From positions 1 through 20,541 of the forward strand of contig CAZADS010000103.1 of the NCBI GenBank assembly GCA_964483985.1: a DNA stretch of 20,541 bases, read 5' to 3'. Below are positions 1 through 8,540 of the stretch, in pieces. The DNA is from CAZADS01 sp964483985. Lineage in GTDB: Bacteria > Pseudomonadota > Alphaproteobacteria > Thalassobaculales > Thalassobaculaceae. The notes beneath the pieces are model-generated. The model had not been told where the DNA came from and ran no database searches. It saw only the letters and a list, made by a program, of their open reading frames with translations. The translations under genes were made by a program, and so were the position numbers. Each line of letters begins with the position of its first letter. Positions within the stretch are counted from its first letter, which is position 1.

Positions 1-2652
1 CGACCATTCACGATCATTATTTACCATAGGAAAAGAAAGTATCGCGAAGTCTGGTGTGAGTTCAGAGAATTGCAACCAATTGCTGATTTCTAGCTTATCC
101 GATAAAAGTGTCAGTAGAATTTTAGGTCTTTTCTGCTCAAAGTAAATTTCACCGGAGCCAGATATCAGATCGGCACCGATACCTAACCTTATTTTCTTTA
201 AAGTTATTTTTGCTTCCTTACCCTCTAAAACTACAGCAAAGGTTACCGGTACAGAATTTTGAAAAGAAACTTCCAACTCCGGTTCAATAGCCTTCATTAA
301 TCTATTTATATCGTCATGTTGGAATGATATTTTCGCGTTAAAGCTTTGGCCTTTATTACTCGGCTCTATCATTGCATCTAGCCCAATTCGGGCCGCGTCT
401 GCTTTCAGTCTAGACTGAATACTAATTTTTCCGTCGTTGTCAGTCCAAATTCTTCCTACAATCGAAGCTGGGCCGAATTCTAACTCTTGTTGTCCATCGT
501 TCTGAAAAGCCAATCCTATTAACCTTTTTGATTTCAGGTGATGAACCTTAAACCCAAAATCGATATTTAGCGGTTGATCGAAAGATCTAATTTTACCTTT
601 TAGATCAAATCCGCCTTCTTCGAGAATAAGTTTTGAGTTTACATTCAGCATTTCTAAAGATCCACTGAACTCACTCTTCCAAACAAACGGGCCGAAGTCA
701 TTTAAACCCTTCACCCTATTGATATAGCTAAGATCTGAGAACCGAGCTAGAGAAGCACCTTCCATAATAGTTTCAATTTTGGCAACAGGATCTTTTAGTT
801 TGTTATCTATAGAGCCCCTGATTTTTAAAGAGGCACCAAGCCATTCCGCAATTGACAATTCGCGAATTAAAAGCACACTATCCTTGACCATACCCTTAAA
901 ATTAACATCTTTATATATTTGATTCTCGAATTGAATTTCATCTGCACTAAACATAAAATTTGCATCAAATTTCGAGATAAAACTTATCTCGCGAGCAATA
1001 AAGTTCAATACATCGCTCTTAGCTGAGGTCACCTGCAAGGACGTCTTTGCGCTCGGAGTGGGTATCTTCAAATAGGAATCAAGGTTCATTCTATCAATTA
1101 ATATACTGAAGCCAAACGCTGGGCGTTTCCTAACCAAAAATGAAAGGCTACAAATGGCATTTGTGTTATCTAAAGTCATTGACCAATTGTTCACCTGTAT
1201 TTGCTTTGGCGAAAGGTCCAAATCTGCTGTAAAATTTCCTTTTCGAAAGCGTTTTTTGGAAACCCCTTCCAAAGATATTCCCATCCAAGTTAGCGGGACT
1301 CTTGCGTTGTCAGAAAATACTTTTGCCTGACCAACAAATCTCGGAAATCCAGAATCAGAATAAAGCTGGCCGCTTAGCTTAACATCGGTCGCACCCGGAA
1401 GTTGTGCCTTAAATAATGCCACCTTAGCGATTCCGTTGGCAAGTCGGGTTTCTATCTGCAATTTGCGCAATTTATGATCGTTTAAATCAATCGCATCTGC
1501 GTATAAGGAAAGATTTACGCTAATATCCGACGGCAAAGCAAAATCAGCTCTGTCCCAAAAAGGCCGCAGTTGATCGTAATAGGATTTTTGTATTCCAGTA
1601 TTCGAAACAGCTGGGTTTGTAAATTTGAATTGGTTTAAATCCAATCGGTTCAGATACAACGTCGCATCTATTTCCGGTTTTTCTCGCACCTTGAAGTTCA
1701 AAGAACCCGTTAATCGGATATTATCACTTTGGATTGTTACGTTGCTGGCCCGAATTTCGGTTGAATTAGCTATGATTTTAGAATTTACATCGAGGGATTT
1801 GATATTAGGCTCAAACCAATTGTTGATCGTTCCTTCTTTCATGTTTATAGAATCTGAAAAAGAAGTAAAATCTCGAATTTTTATACTTGCATCGCCCTCA
1901 ATGCTTAGGTCGTGATCAAACTTCAATAACCCATCAAAAAACGCGATCCCATCAATATCTAATAACGTGAGATGTGTTGAAAAATTAGTGCTTCCAAAAG
2001 GGTCAATTTTCCCCATGTTTGTCTGAAAACCCGTTTTGAACCCAGCGAACGTAAACGAACCACCGGCCGAAAACGGCCCTCTAAGACTTGAGGCAACGAT
2101 ATTGGCCTCTACCGCCTCAAATTTATGGGACATTTTGGATCGTTCATCTCGAAGAATCAAAACCCCATCAATTATATCTGCACTGTCAAGACTAATATCC
2201 AATTTGCTACTTAAACTACTTGCCTCTTGGTACTGGGATTCAGTTTTTTGGTTACCCCTTAATAATTTTTCTAAGGACCATTTGGCTTGCCCATTTCGGG
2301 TTTGTTCTAGTAATAAAACTGGTCGAACGAGAGTAATTGATTTTATTCGCACGTCTCCTGTAAGTAAGGGTCTTAGACCAATCTCTATCTTAAGTGAGTC
2401 TGCTTGAAATACCTTGAGACCTGGGGGATCACTCTGATTCGATAGTACAATTTTTGTGATATTTAAACTCGGGGCAGGGAGAATATTGAATTTGATTGCG
2501 CCTTCTATATCACATTTTCGACCGGTAGTTTCTTCAACAGTTGTGCAGAGTTCTTTTCTAAACGAATTCCAATCTATAAACTCTGGAACTACAAACAAAG
2601 CTGTAACGGATAACACCGCTAGCACCGAAAATATCGTGATAAACTTCTTCAC
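1..2652 (-). CDS. AsmA-family envelope protein (partial, C-terminus outside window)
   Basis: The minus strand is open for 884 codons from a GTG at 2652-2650 to the window edge. The first residues read V-K-K-F-I-T-I-F-S-V-L, then a hydrophobic stretch to about residue 22, which fits an uncleaved signal anchor. Next come the AsmA N-terminal hallmarks: F-x-D-W-N near 25-29, T-T-G-R-K at 42-46, I-E-G at 49-51 and a L-P-A-P motif at 58-61. The remainder is a long run of short alternating beta-type segments, as in the repetitive beta-groove of AsmA/TamB-type proteins. Family members sit in the inner membrane, span the periplasm and are linked to outer-membrane lipid transport and assembly; the role of this one is inferred. 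An in-frame TAG lies five codons upstream of the GTG with no other start between, which fixes the start. The rutE-like gene lies 84 bases upstream on the same strand. Confidence 0.85.
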   Translation of the reverse strand, partial: MKKFITIFSVLAVLSVTALFVVPEFIDWNSFRKELCTTVEETTGRKCDIEGAIKFNILPAPSLNITKIVLSNQSDPPGLKVFQADSLKIEIGLRPLLTGDVRIKSITLVRPVLLLEQTRNGQAKWSLEKLLRGNQKTESQYQEASSLSSKLDISLDSADIIDGVLILRDERSKMSHKFEAVEANIVASSLRGPFSAGGSFTFAGFKTGFQTNMGKIDPFGSTNFSTHLTLLDIDGIAFFDGLLKFDHDLSIEGDASIKIRDFTSFSDSINMKEGTINNWFEPNIKSLDVNSKIIANSTEIRASNVTIQSDNIRLTGSLNFKVREKPEIDATLYLNRLDLNQFKFTNPAVSNTGIQKSYYDQLRPFWDRADFALPSDISVNLSLYADAIDLNDHKLRKLQIETRLANGIAKVALFKAQLPGATDVKLSGQLYSDSGFPRFVGQAKVFSDNARVPLTWMGISLEGVSKKRFRKGNFTADLDLSPKQIQVNNWSMTLDNTNAICSLSFLVRKRPAFGFSILIDRMNLDSYLKIPTPSAKTSLQVTSAKSDVLNFIAREISFISKFDANFMFSADEIQFENQIYKDVNFKGMVKDSVLLIRELSIAEWLGASLKIRGSIDNKLKDPVAKIETIMEGASLARFSDLSYINRVKGLNDFGPFVWKSEFSGSLEMLNVNSKLILEEGGFDLKGKIRSFDQPLNIDFGFKVHHLKSKRLIGLAFQNDGQQELEFGPASIVGRIWTDNDGKISIQSRLKADAARIGLDAMIEPSNKGQSFNAKISFQHDDINRLMKAIEPELEVSFQNSVPVTFAVVLEGKEAKITLKKIRLGIGADLISGSGEIYFEQKRPKILLTLLSDKLEISNWLQFSELTPDFAILSFPMVNNDREWS

Positions 2653-2736
2653 CTTTTGCCCAGTCTAAAATGAGTTGCTATCTCATAGTTAAGAAAATTT
2701 AACCGGGAATGTGGCATTTGTTAGATTGAAACTTTG

Positions 2737-3378
2737 TTAGAGGATTTTACAAACTTCTTCAAAGTCGAATCTTGGTGCACGAGGAGAAAGATTCTTACCT
2801 AAACCGTAACCAAGATTACAGAGGAAATTAGATTTAATAGATGTTCCAGAGAAAAATTCTTGATCAATTCCTCTGTTATCAAAACCGGACATGGGACCGC
2901 AATCCAAACCTACTGCTCGAGCAGCCAATATCAGATATGCCCCCTGCAACGATCCGTTTCGGAAGGCCGAATACTCAGTATAAACTTTATCCTGATTAAA
3001 CATCGACCTCACATCCTTATACGGGAACAATCGAGGGAGATGTTTCCAAAATTCAAGATCATAGCCAATTACAACACAAAGGGGCGCACTCATAGTCTTT
3101 TCAAGATTTCCTGGGACTAGATGTGGTTTCAAACGCTCTTTACCCTCCTGACTCTTAACAAAAATAAATCTTGCCGGGCACATATTAAAACTTGTTGGAG
3201 CCATTTTCATTAGATCATATAACTGCCGAACGATTTCATCGCTAACTAGTTTATCACTCCAAATACTGTGGGTTCTGGCTTGGTTAAAAAGCGAATCTAG
3301 CGATTCATTATCTAGGGGAGTACCATTAAGCATGTAACCGGAAACATTGGGGTTTACATTCGTAGTCGCCTCAGTCAT
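2737..3378 (-). CDS. RutE/HadB-like nitroreductase (malonic semialdehyde reductase-like)
   Basis: A 213-residue FMN-dependent nitroreductase-fold protein that closely follows RutE. Matching stretches are A-R-T-H near residue 34, L-Y-D-L-M-K-M-A-P-T-S, C-P-A-R-F-I-F, E-G-K-E-R-L, F-R-N-G-S-L-Q, L-D-C-G-P-M-S-G-F-D and K-S-N-F-L-C-N-L-G-Y-G. RutE reduces malonic semialdehyde to 3-hydroxypropionate at the end of the Rut pyrimidine pathway. No rutA, rutB or rutF is visible here, so the substrate is uncertain. It may be a general aldehyde or nitro reductase, or support the nearby nitrogen-compound hydrolases. The ATG at 3378 is preceded by GAGGG at good spacing, supporting this start over a Met near residue 16. 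The N-terminal 20 residues are longer and less conserved than in E. coli RutE. Confidence 0.82.
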   Translation of the reverse strand: MTEATTNVNPNVSGYMLNGTPLDNESLDSLFNQARTHSIWSDKLVSDEIVRQLYDLMKMAPTSFNMCPARFIFVKSQEGKERLKPHLVPGNLEKTMSAPLCVVIGYDLEFWKHLPRLFPYKDVRSMFNQDKVYTEYSAFRNGSLQGAYLILAARAVGLDCGPMSGFDNRGIDQEFFSGTSIKSNFLCNLGYGLGKNLSPRAPRFDFEEVCKIL

Positions 3379-3506
3379 CTGAATTCCCTCTAATTAACTA
3401 GCCAACAAGCCGTGCACTTTATAATAAGGTTTACATTCACGTTAGAAACAAGTCACGACTTTTTGCTCAGTTCATAATCTTTTGCAATCTTGTAGAGAAA
3501 CCCCCA

Positions 3507-4289
3507 ATGGAACTTTTAAACCAATTCATACCTGTCGAGCTAAATATGTTAGAGGTCATTGGACTAACCATATTTAGCTACTTTACCTCTGCTGTCACAG
3601 CCGCTTTTGGTTTGGGTGGTGGAGTACTGATGCTGGCAGCAATGGCAACCGTCATACCCGCCATTTTCGTAATTCCTGTGCACGGTGCCGTCCAATTGGG
3701 ATCCAACGGAGGACGGGCATGGGCTTTGCGGAACCATGTTAACTGGACTATTTTTTTCTATTTTTTGGCTGGCTCATTAATTGGTGCCGCGGTAGCATCT
3801 CAAATCGTCATTGTCCTCCCTCAAGCATTATTGCGACTAATCCTGGGATGTTTTATAATTTGGATAGTTTGGACTCCAAAATTATCAAAGCGATATGTGG
3901 ACTTGAAAACCTTCATAGTTATCGGAATGGCAACCACTTTTGCTAGTATGTTTGTAGGAGCCACCGGCCTCCTAATTGGTGCATTCATTTCTCCAGAAAT
4001 ACTGGGACGCATGACCACGGTCAGCACTCACGCTGTTTGTGCAACTCTACAACATGGTTTGAAGATTGTCGTCTTTGGACTTTTAGGTTTTGCCTTTTGG
4101 CAATGGATCCCTCTCATCATTGCTATGATCGCTACAGGATTAATTGGCACCTATACGGGCAAAAAATTGTTAGAGAAAATTCCCGAAAAATACTTTGGAA
4201 TTATTTTCAAATTATTACTCACAACACTGGCACTGAGGCTAATTGTTTTAGCCATTTTAGATTTCTGGCCCTTTCAGGAATCAATTTAA
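3507..4289 (+). CDS. TauE/SafE-family membrane permease
   Basis: A 260-residue polytopic membrane protein with about seven or eight hydrophobic segments. The first half carries the family's glycine-rich helix (F-G-L-G-G-G-V-L-M at about 35-43) followed by a G-A-V-Q-L-G-S-N-G-G-R-A motif. The second half has a related glycine-rich helix (V-G-A-T-G-L-L-I-G), as expected from the internal duplication of TauE/SafE proteins. Characterised members export sulfite or organosulfur anions across the inner membrane; the substrate here cannot be read from sequence. The gene diverges from the rutE-like gene across a 128-base gap. That gap contains a TATAAT at 3420-3425 but no convincing -35 at normal spacing. 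The SD is weak (AGAGAA). Downstream it converges with the M19 gene. Confidence 0.82.
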   Translation: MELLNQFIPVELNMLEVIGLTIFSYFTSAVTAAFGLGGGVLMLAAMATVIPAIFVIPVHGAVQLGSNGGRAWALRNHVNWTIFFYFLAGSLIGAAVASQIVIVLPQALLRLILGCFIIWIVWTPKLSKRYVDLKTFIVIGMATTFASMFVGATGLLIGAFISPEILGRMTTVSTHAVCATLQHGLKIVVFGLLGFAFWQWIPLIIAMIATGLIGTYTGKKLLEKIPEKYFGIIFKLLLTTLALRLIVLAILDFWPFQESI

Positions 4290-4311
4290 AGAGATCATAA
4301 AACAATCCTCT

Positions 4312-4325
4312 AGAAACTAGTTTCT
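4312..4325. repeat. Perfect 14-base palindrome between convergent genes
   Basis: AGAAACTAGTTTCT is its own reverse complement and lies 23 bases after the permease stop, followed on the plus strand by TTATT. It could form a weak hairpin helping to end the permease transcript, or be a protein-binding site. It is AT-rich with almost no loop, so either role is tentative. Confidence 0.3.
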
Positions 4326-4344
4326 TATTCCAAGCATAAAATAT

Positions 4345-4358
4345 CGGGATTCATCCCG
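4345..4358 (-). terminator. Possible weak terminator of the M19 gene
   Basis: Read on the minus strand, CGGGA and TCCCG can pair around a four-base loop (TGAA) and are followed by ATATTTTAT, a T-rich tail. It lies 34 bases past the stop of the M19-like gene, in the convergent gap. The stem is only five base pairs (six with an A-T closing on a two-base loop), so efficiency is uncertain. Confidence 0.35.
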
Positions 4359-4392
4359 GCTACCTTTCACCAATCCGAGAATAAGTGTCTCT

Positions 4393-5370
4393 TTATTCAC
4401 TCCAAACATCACCCAGAAATTTTAACCAGTTTTCCCCTAAAACACGCCGAATTCTCCCTTCATTCCAACCAGCTCTTTCCATCGCCGGAATAAAATTTTG
4501 AAAATCCGATATGTTTTCCAACCCTATTGGCATAGGAGGGACTCTAAGGTGAGGCGTGGAAGTCGCTCTACCCTTTCCTTTATCAGCAGAGAGATAATTA
4601 AAAAAATCTAAGTCTTGTCCTTGAACCCAATCCGTTCCTATCCCAACCCTCTCTTCACCAACTATACCAATTAGATATTCCATAGCCTCTATGCAATCAT
4701 CGAGTGTTGTATCTTCTCCTCTTGGAAGGAACGGCGTATAACTAGCGAAACCAACAAATCCCCCAGCATCAGCTATCGCACGCAATTCTTTATCTGTTTT
4801 ATTGCGCGGGTGCGATTTCAACATTGGGCAACAGTGCGTATAAGCAACGGGTTTTTTAGAGTGCCGTATAGCATCGGCGCTCGTCACTGAACCAACGTGT
4901 GATAGGTCGACCAGAATCCCAAGCCGATTCATTTCGTCTATAACATCGCGCCCAAAATCGCTAAGCCCACCATCTCGACTTTCCCAACAGCCAGAACCTA
5001 CTAAATTTTGAGAGTTATAGGTCAGTTGTATTATGCGAACACCTAAATCCCTAAAAAGAATCAAATTATTTATGTCATCCTCAATACCGCTAGTGTTTTG
5101 CCAACCTAAAATTATACCAACTTTACCTTCTCGCTTGGCTAGACGTATATCAGCCGTATTTTGAACCTGCATTATGATTTCACTAAACTCAGCGAACCAC
5201 AATTTCCAACGAGCGATATTGGTCATTGTTTGCCGAAAATTATGCCAAACGGAACAAGTGCAATTAGCTGCCGTAATTCGGGCTTCATGCATTTGACGAA
5301 AAATTTCAGGTGAAAATTTAGCAATTACTAGGCCGTCTATTAAAATGGCATTGTTAAACCGAGAATTCAT
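4393..5370 (-). CDS. M19 (membrane dipeptidase)-family protein with altered metal site
   Basis: A 325-residue TIM-barrel protein of the renal/membrane dipeptidase family. Family motifs are I-L-V-D-L-S-H-V-G (H158), V-A-Y-T-H (H179), the N-K-T-D-K-E-L-R-A-I segment and V-G-I-G-T-D-W (D247). The usual N-terminal H-x-D zinc ligands are absent: after I-D-G at 11-13 the sequence has L14-V15-I16. The bridging Glu, normally in a G-x-E-G context, appears as Q91 in G-W-Q-N. Three of the expected ligand positions are therefore changed while H158, H179 and D247 remain. It may be a mononuclear hydrolase or lyase of another substrate, or a non-dipeptidase. The start at 5370 is chosen because GGAG sits seven bases upstream. 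The reading frame stays open a further 36 codons but those residues are unlike the family and would overlap the divergent gene. It diverges from the racemase-amidase cluster, to which it probably belongs functionally. Confidence 0.8.
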   Translation of the reverse strand: MNSRFNNAILIDGLVIAKFSPEIFRQMHEARITAANCTCSVWHNFRQTMTNIARWKLWFAEFSEIIMQVQNTADIRLAKREGKVGIILGWQNTSGIEDDINNLILFRDLGVRIIQLTYNSQNLVGSGCWESRDGGLSDFGRDVIDEMNRLGILVDLSHVGSVTSADAIRHSKKPVAYTHCCPMLKSHPRNKTDKELRAIADAGGFVGFASYTPFLPRGEDTTLDDCIEAMEYLIGIVGEERVGIGTDWVQGQDLDFFNYLSADKGKGRATSTPHLRVPPMPIGLENISDFQNFIPAMERAGWNEGRIRRVLGENWLKFLGDVWSE

Positions 5371-5472
5371 AGTCGACTCCAAAAAAGTTGGAAATAAGCC
5401 CTTATCATGGTCTAAAGAAGTAAAATTAAAATACTTTTTTATTGTTATTCTTTTAGATGAACCGGAAAGATC

Positions 5473-6138
5473 ATGCACCCAAGAATTGTGCTAATTCATG
5501 CAGTACCCATGGCAATCCCACCTATTACCGCCGCTTTCAAAGCCAGTTGGCCTGAGGCTGAAATCGTAAACATTCTGGATGATTCATTGAGTATGGATCT
5601 GACATCGGATGGTATCCTTACCAACTCAATGATGAAACGTTTTGAAACTCTATCCAACTACGCTTTTTCTATTGATGCAAAAGGGATTCTATTTACTTGT
5701 TCAGCATTTGGCCCAGCTATAGACGCTGTTTCTAACAAAGCCCATATCCCAGTCCTCAAACCTAACGAAGCTATGTTTAAATCCGCATTGAAAATTGGAA
5801 CTCGTATAGGAATGTTGGTGACTTTTAAGGGCAGTATGGATTCCCTGAAAGATGAGTTTGACAGCCTTACTAAAACGAAAAATACTCCATCAACATTAGA
5901 AATTCTTTTAGTCGAAGACGCAATGAACAAGTTAAGGCAAGGAGATCATTGCGCACATAATCAATTGATTGCAGACGCGGCGTTGTTATTGAGACACTGC
6001 GATGCTTTAATGCTCGCTCAATTTTCTATGGCTCAATCGTTGGCTAAGGTATCAACAGCAATTGACATTCCAGTATTCACTGCGCCGCACACCGCAGTAT
6101 TACAAATGAAAAAAGCCGTTGTGGGGCTTGAGACCTAA
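5473..6138 (+). CDS. Asp/Glu/hydantoin racemase-superfamily protein (single catalytic Cys)
   Basis: A 221-residue protein of the aspartate/glutamate racemase superfamily, which also includes maleate isomerase and arylmalonate decarboxylase. The first catalytic-cysteine motif is present in L-F-T-C76-S-A-F-G. At the second site, where racemases have G-C-T-H, it reads M-L-A-Q183-F-S-M-A, with no cysteine. Single-Cys members cannot run the standard two-base racemisation and, as in arylmalonate decarboxylase, may catalyse decarboxylation or isomerisation. Here the retained cysteine is the N-terminal one, opposite to arylmalonate decarboxylase. A GGAAAGA ribosome site precedes the ATG. It is the first gene of a plus-strand run; the amidase follows after 40 bases. 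I cannot name the substrate. Confidence 0.75.
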   Translation: MHPRIVLIHAVPMAIPPITAAFKASWPEAEIVNILDDSLSMDLTSDGILTNSMMKRFETLSNYAFSIDAKGILFTCSAFGPAIDAVSNKAHIPVLKPNEAMFKSALKIGTRIGMLVTFKGSMDSLKDEFDSLTKTKNTPSTLEILLVEDAMNKLRQGDHCAHNQLIADAALLLRHCDALMLAQFSMAQSLAKVSTAIDIPVFTAPHTAVLQMKKAVVGLET

Positions 6139-6178
6139 AATGAATTGTGAGAATCAACTTGCTATATAAGGAAAAACA

Positions 6179-7510
6179 ATGCCCAAACTGAACCAACTAA
6201 CTGCTGTCCAAGCGTTAGACGGCCTAAAACAAGGAAAGTTCAGCGCTGAACAATTGATGCGTGATTGTCTGGATCAAATAGAAAGCCGTGAAGAGGAAAT
6301 TCGCGCTTGGACCTACATTGATCCCGAATATGCTTTAGAACATGCTCAAGCAGCAGACAAGCTCAAAGAAAGTGGTCGAACCCTCGGTTCCCTGCATGGA
6401 CTACCAATCGGGGTAAAAGATGTTATCGACACCGCTGATATGCCAACGGAAAACGGGTCTCCAATTCATAAAAACCGAAGGCCAGATAAAGACGCGCTTT
6501 GTATTGCCGCTTTAAAAAGTGCTGGTGCAATTATAATCGGCAAAACGGTAACCACGGAATTTGCGAACGCCAATCCTAGCAAAACCCGCAATCCTCATAA
6601 TTTGGAACATTCCCCGGGCGGGTCTTCAGCAGGATCTGCGGCGGGAATAGCCGATCATCATATGCCACTTGCTCTCGGCACTCAAACGGGCGGGTCAGTA
6701 ATTCGACCGGCTTCTTTTAATGGGGTTTACGGTTTTAAACCAACGTTAGGGCTAATTCCTAGATCCGGAGTTCTCCTTCAATCCCATTCGTTAGATACAG
6801 TGGGGGTCTATAGTAGGTCACTACAAGACCTTGCAGTTGTCACAGATTGCATGTCAATGCCTGACCCCAATGACCCAGAGAGTTATTTAGGTAGTCGCTC
6901 GACACTGACAACGGAATTGGATCAAATATCAGAAAAACCACCTTCATTTGCTTTTCTCGAAACACCTGCTTGGGCCGAAACAGATAATTCTTCGCGAAAC
7001 GCTATTATAAAAGCAACCGAAATACTGGGAGATGTGTGCAAAAAGAAAAATTTGCCTAAACCCTTTGACGAAATTTTGGACTTACATGCCACTGTTTTCG
7101 CTGCGGAGAATGCTTACTATTACGGAAATTTTCTCAGAACAAAACCCGATCTTCTAAGTTCGATACTTCGGGATCGTTTAGATGCAACCAAGGACACTTT
7201 GGCCAGGGATTACATTGCCGCTTTGCAAAATAAAAAAATAATATATGAGGCTTTTTCTAGCCTTCTAGATGATTTTGATGCTGTCATTTGCCTGTCCTCA
7301 ACGGGGCCTGCACCATTAGGGTTTTCAACAACTGGATCGCCAGCGTTTAACAGTCCTTGGACGTATCTTGGAGTACCTTGTATTTCCCTGCCCAAACTTA
7401 ACGTGAGTGGACTGCCCTTGGGTCTACAAATAGTCGGAAAAAGGGGAGAGGATGGCAAGCTACTAAGAACGGCTCATTGGTTAGATAATTATTTTTCCGA
7501 AAACAAATAG
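6179..7510 (+). CDS. Amidase-signature family hydrolase
   Basis: A 443-residue amidase with the full Ser-cisSer-Lys triad: K80 in P-I-G-V-K-D-V, S149 in P-G-G-S-S-A-G-S and S173 in T-Q-T-G-G-S-V-I-R-P, followed by G-F-K-P-T. These enzymes hydrolyse linear amides to acid plus ammonia. It is not GatA: the C-terminal part is short and no gatC or gatB lies nearby. No signal peptide is seen, so it is probably cytosolic. An AAGGA site lies upstream of the ATG. The stop codon is TAG, which matters for interpreting the TAG inside tgt. It sits between the racemase-family gene and the acetamidase gene and probably works in the same catabolic route on a small amide. Confidence 0.85.
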   Translation: MPKLNQLTAVQALDGLKQGKFSAEQLMRDCLDQIESREEEIRAWTYIDPEYALEHAQAADKLKESGRTLGSLHGLPIGVKDVIDTADMPTENGSPIHKNRRPDKDALCIAALKSAGAIIIGKTVTTEFANANPSKTRNPHNLEHSPGGSSAGSAAGIADHHMPLALGTQTGGSVIRPASFNGVYGFKPTLGLIPRSGVLLQSHSLDTVGVYSRSLQDLAVVTDCMSMPDPNDPESYLGSRSTLTTELDQISEKPPSFAFLETPAWAETDNSSRNAIIKATEILGDVCKKKNLPKPFDEILDLHATVFAAENAYYYGNFLRTKPDLLSSILRDRLDATKDTLARDYIAALQNKKIIYEAFSSLLDDFDAVICLSSTGPAPLGFSTTGSPAFNSPWTYLGVPCISLPKLNVSGLPLGLQIVGKRGEDGKLLRTAHWLDNYFSENK

Positions 7511-7594
7511 GGAATACAACTCTTATTTACTCTACACCTGACAAACAATTTCAACCAAACACATGCCTTTTTAATACAAAAGATTGTTGGCGCT

Positions 7595-8530
7595 ATGGCA
7601 AATTTACATCATTTATCAGCTTCCGTCTCCACCGTTCATTGGGGTTATTTTGATTCAAAATTAGCACCTGTATTGGAAATAGAATCTGGTGATATTGTAA
7701 CCATTGAAACAGTATCTGGAGGTCCCGAAACACTTCCCAATAGTAGCTATTATATACCTCCCGAACTTCTGGAGATACATACTGATGTCCCCAAAAAGAT
7801 GAATGGGCATATATTGACTGGTCCCATTCGCGTTAGTAATGCAAAAACTGGTAACGTCCTGCAGGTTGATATCTTAGATGTTCAACTTCGCCAAGATTGG
7901 GGGTATAATTTTATTCGACCTTTAACCGGGGCCTTGCCGGGAGAGTTTACTGAGACGGAAAAAATGACGATTCGATTGCATAAAGATGCAAATGAAGGGG
8001 AATTACCTTGGGGTACACGTCTGCCATTACGACCTTTTTTTGGAGTGATGGGCTGTGCCCCCCCGCTAAACTGGGGTATGATAAGCTCAATACAACCCCG
8101 GGCACACGGGGGTAATATGGACAACAAAGAGTTAGTAGCCGGAACAACTCTTTACTTGCCCATCTTCATCGATGGTGCAAATTTTTCTGCCGGTGATGGA
8201 CACGGTTGTCAAGGAGATGGAGAGGTCTGCGTCACAGCAATCGAAACTGCATTACGCGGCAAACTTCGCTTAACAGTACGTGACGATATGTCCCTTACAT
8301 TACCCCGAGCAGAGACCAAAGATGCTATCATTTCCATGGCCTTTGATGAAGACCTCGACGATGCAGCCAAAGAAGCGCTACGACAAATGCTGGATATAAT
8401 TACAGACAGGACTAACCTCTCCAAATCCCAAGCCTATTCACTATGTTCTTTGGCAGCAGATTTGCGAGTCACTCAAATTGTCAATGGAAATAAAGGCATC
8501 CACGTCATTCTTCCAAAATCTGTACTTTAA
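7595..8530 (+). CDS. Acetamidase/formamidase-family hydrolase
   Basis: A 311-residue FmdA/AmdA-type protein. Signature stretches are G-G-P-E near 42-45, H-I-L-T-G-P-I at 72-78, G-G-N-M-D-N-K-E-L at 172-180 and the metal-site-like G-D-G-H-G-C-Q-G-D-G-E at 200-210. The usual form of that last motif is G-D-x-H-A-x-Q-G-D-G-E, so G-C replaces A-x here. The family releases ammonia from formamide, acetamide or related small amides. The length is typical of the bacterial short form. The SD is poor, so expression may rely partly on the upstream amidase 84 bases away. It is followed after 10 bases by the deacetylase-like gene, which suggests translational coupling. Confidence 0.85.
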   Translation: MANLHHLSASVSTVHWGYFDSKLAPVLEIESGDIVTIETVSGGPETLPNSSYYIPPELLEIHTDVPKKMNGHILTGPIRVSNAKTGNVLQVDILDVQLRQDWGYNFIRPLTGALPGEFTETEKMTIRLHKDANEGELPWGTRLPLRPFFGVMGCAPPLNWGMISSIQPRAHGGNMDNKELVAGTTLYLPIFIDGANFSAGDGHGCQGDGEVCVTAIETALRGKLRLTVRDDMSLTLPRAETKDAIISMAFDEDLDDAAKEALRQMLDIITDRTNLSKSQAYSLCSLAADLRVTQIVNGNKGIHVILPKSVL

Positions 8531-8540
8531 GGAAAACTCA

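Noticed and set aside
1625..2668. Several plus-strand open frames of 70-123 codons opposite the AsmA gene
   Set aside because: They are antisense to a long continuous AsmA-like frame with clear family motifs, and show no recognisable protein features of their own.
5371..5478. Longer N-terminus for the M19-like protein (start at 5478)
   Set aside because: The extra 36 residues do not resemble the family, overlap the divergent gene, and a better SD (GGAG) serves the ATG at 5370.
8478..8540. Upstream extension of the deacetylase-like gene into the acetamidase gene
   Set aside because: The ATG at 8541 has an AAGGAAA site just upstream, and the earlier codons only mirror the overlapping acetamidase sequence.
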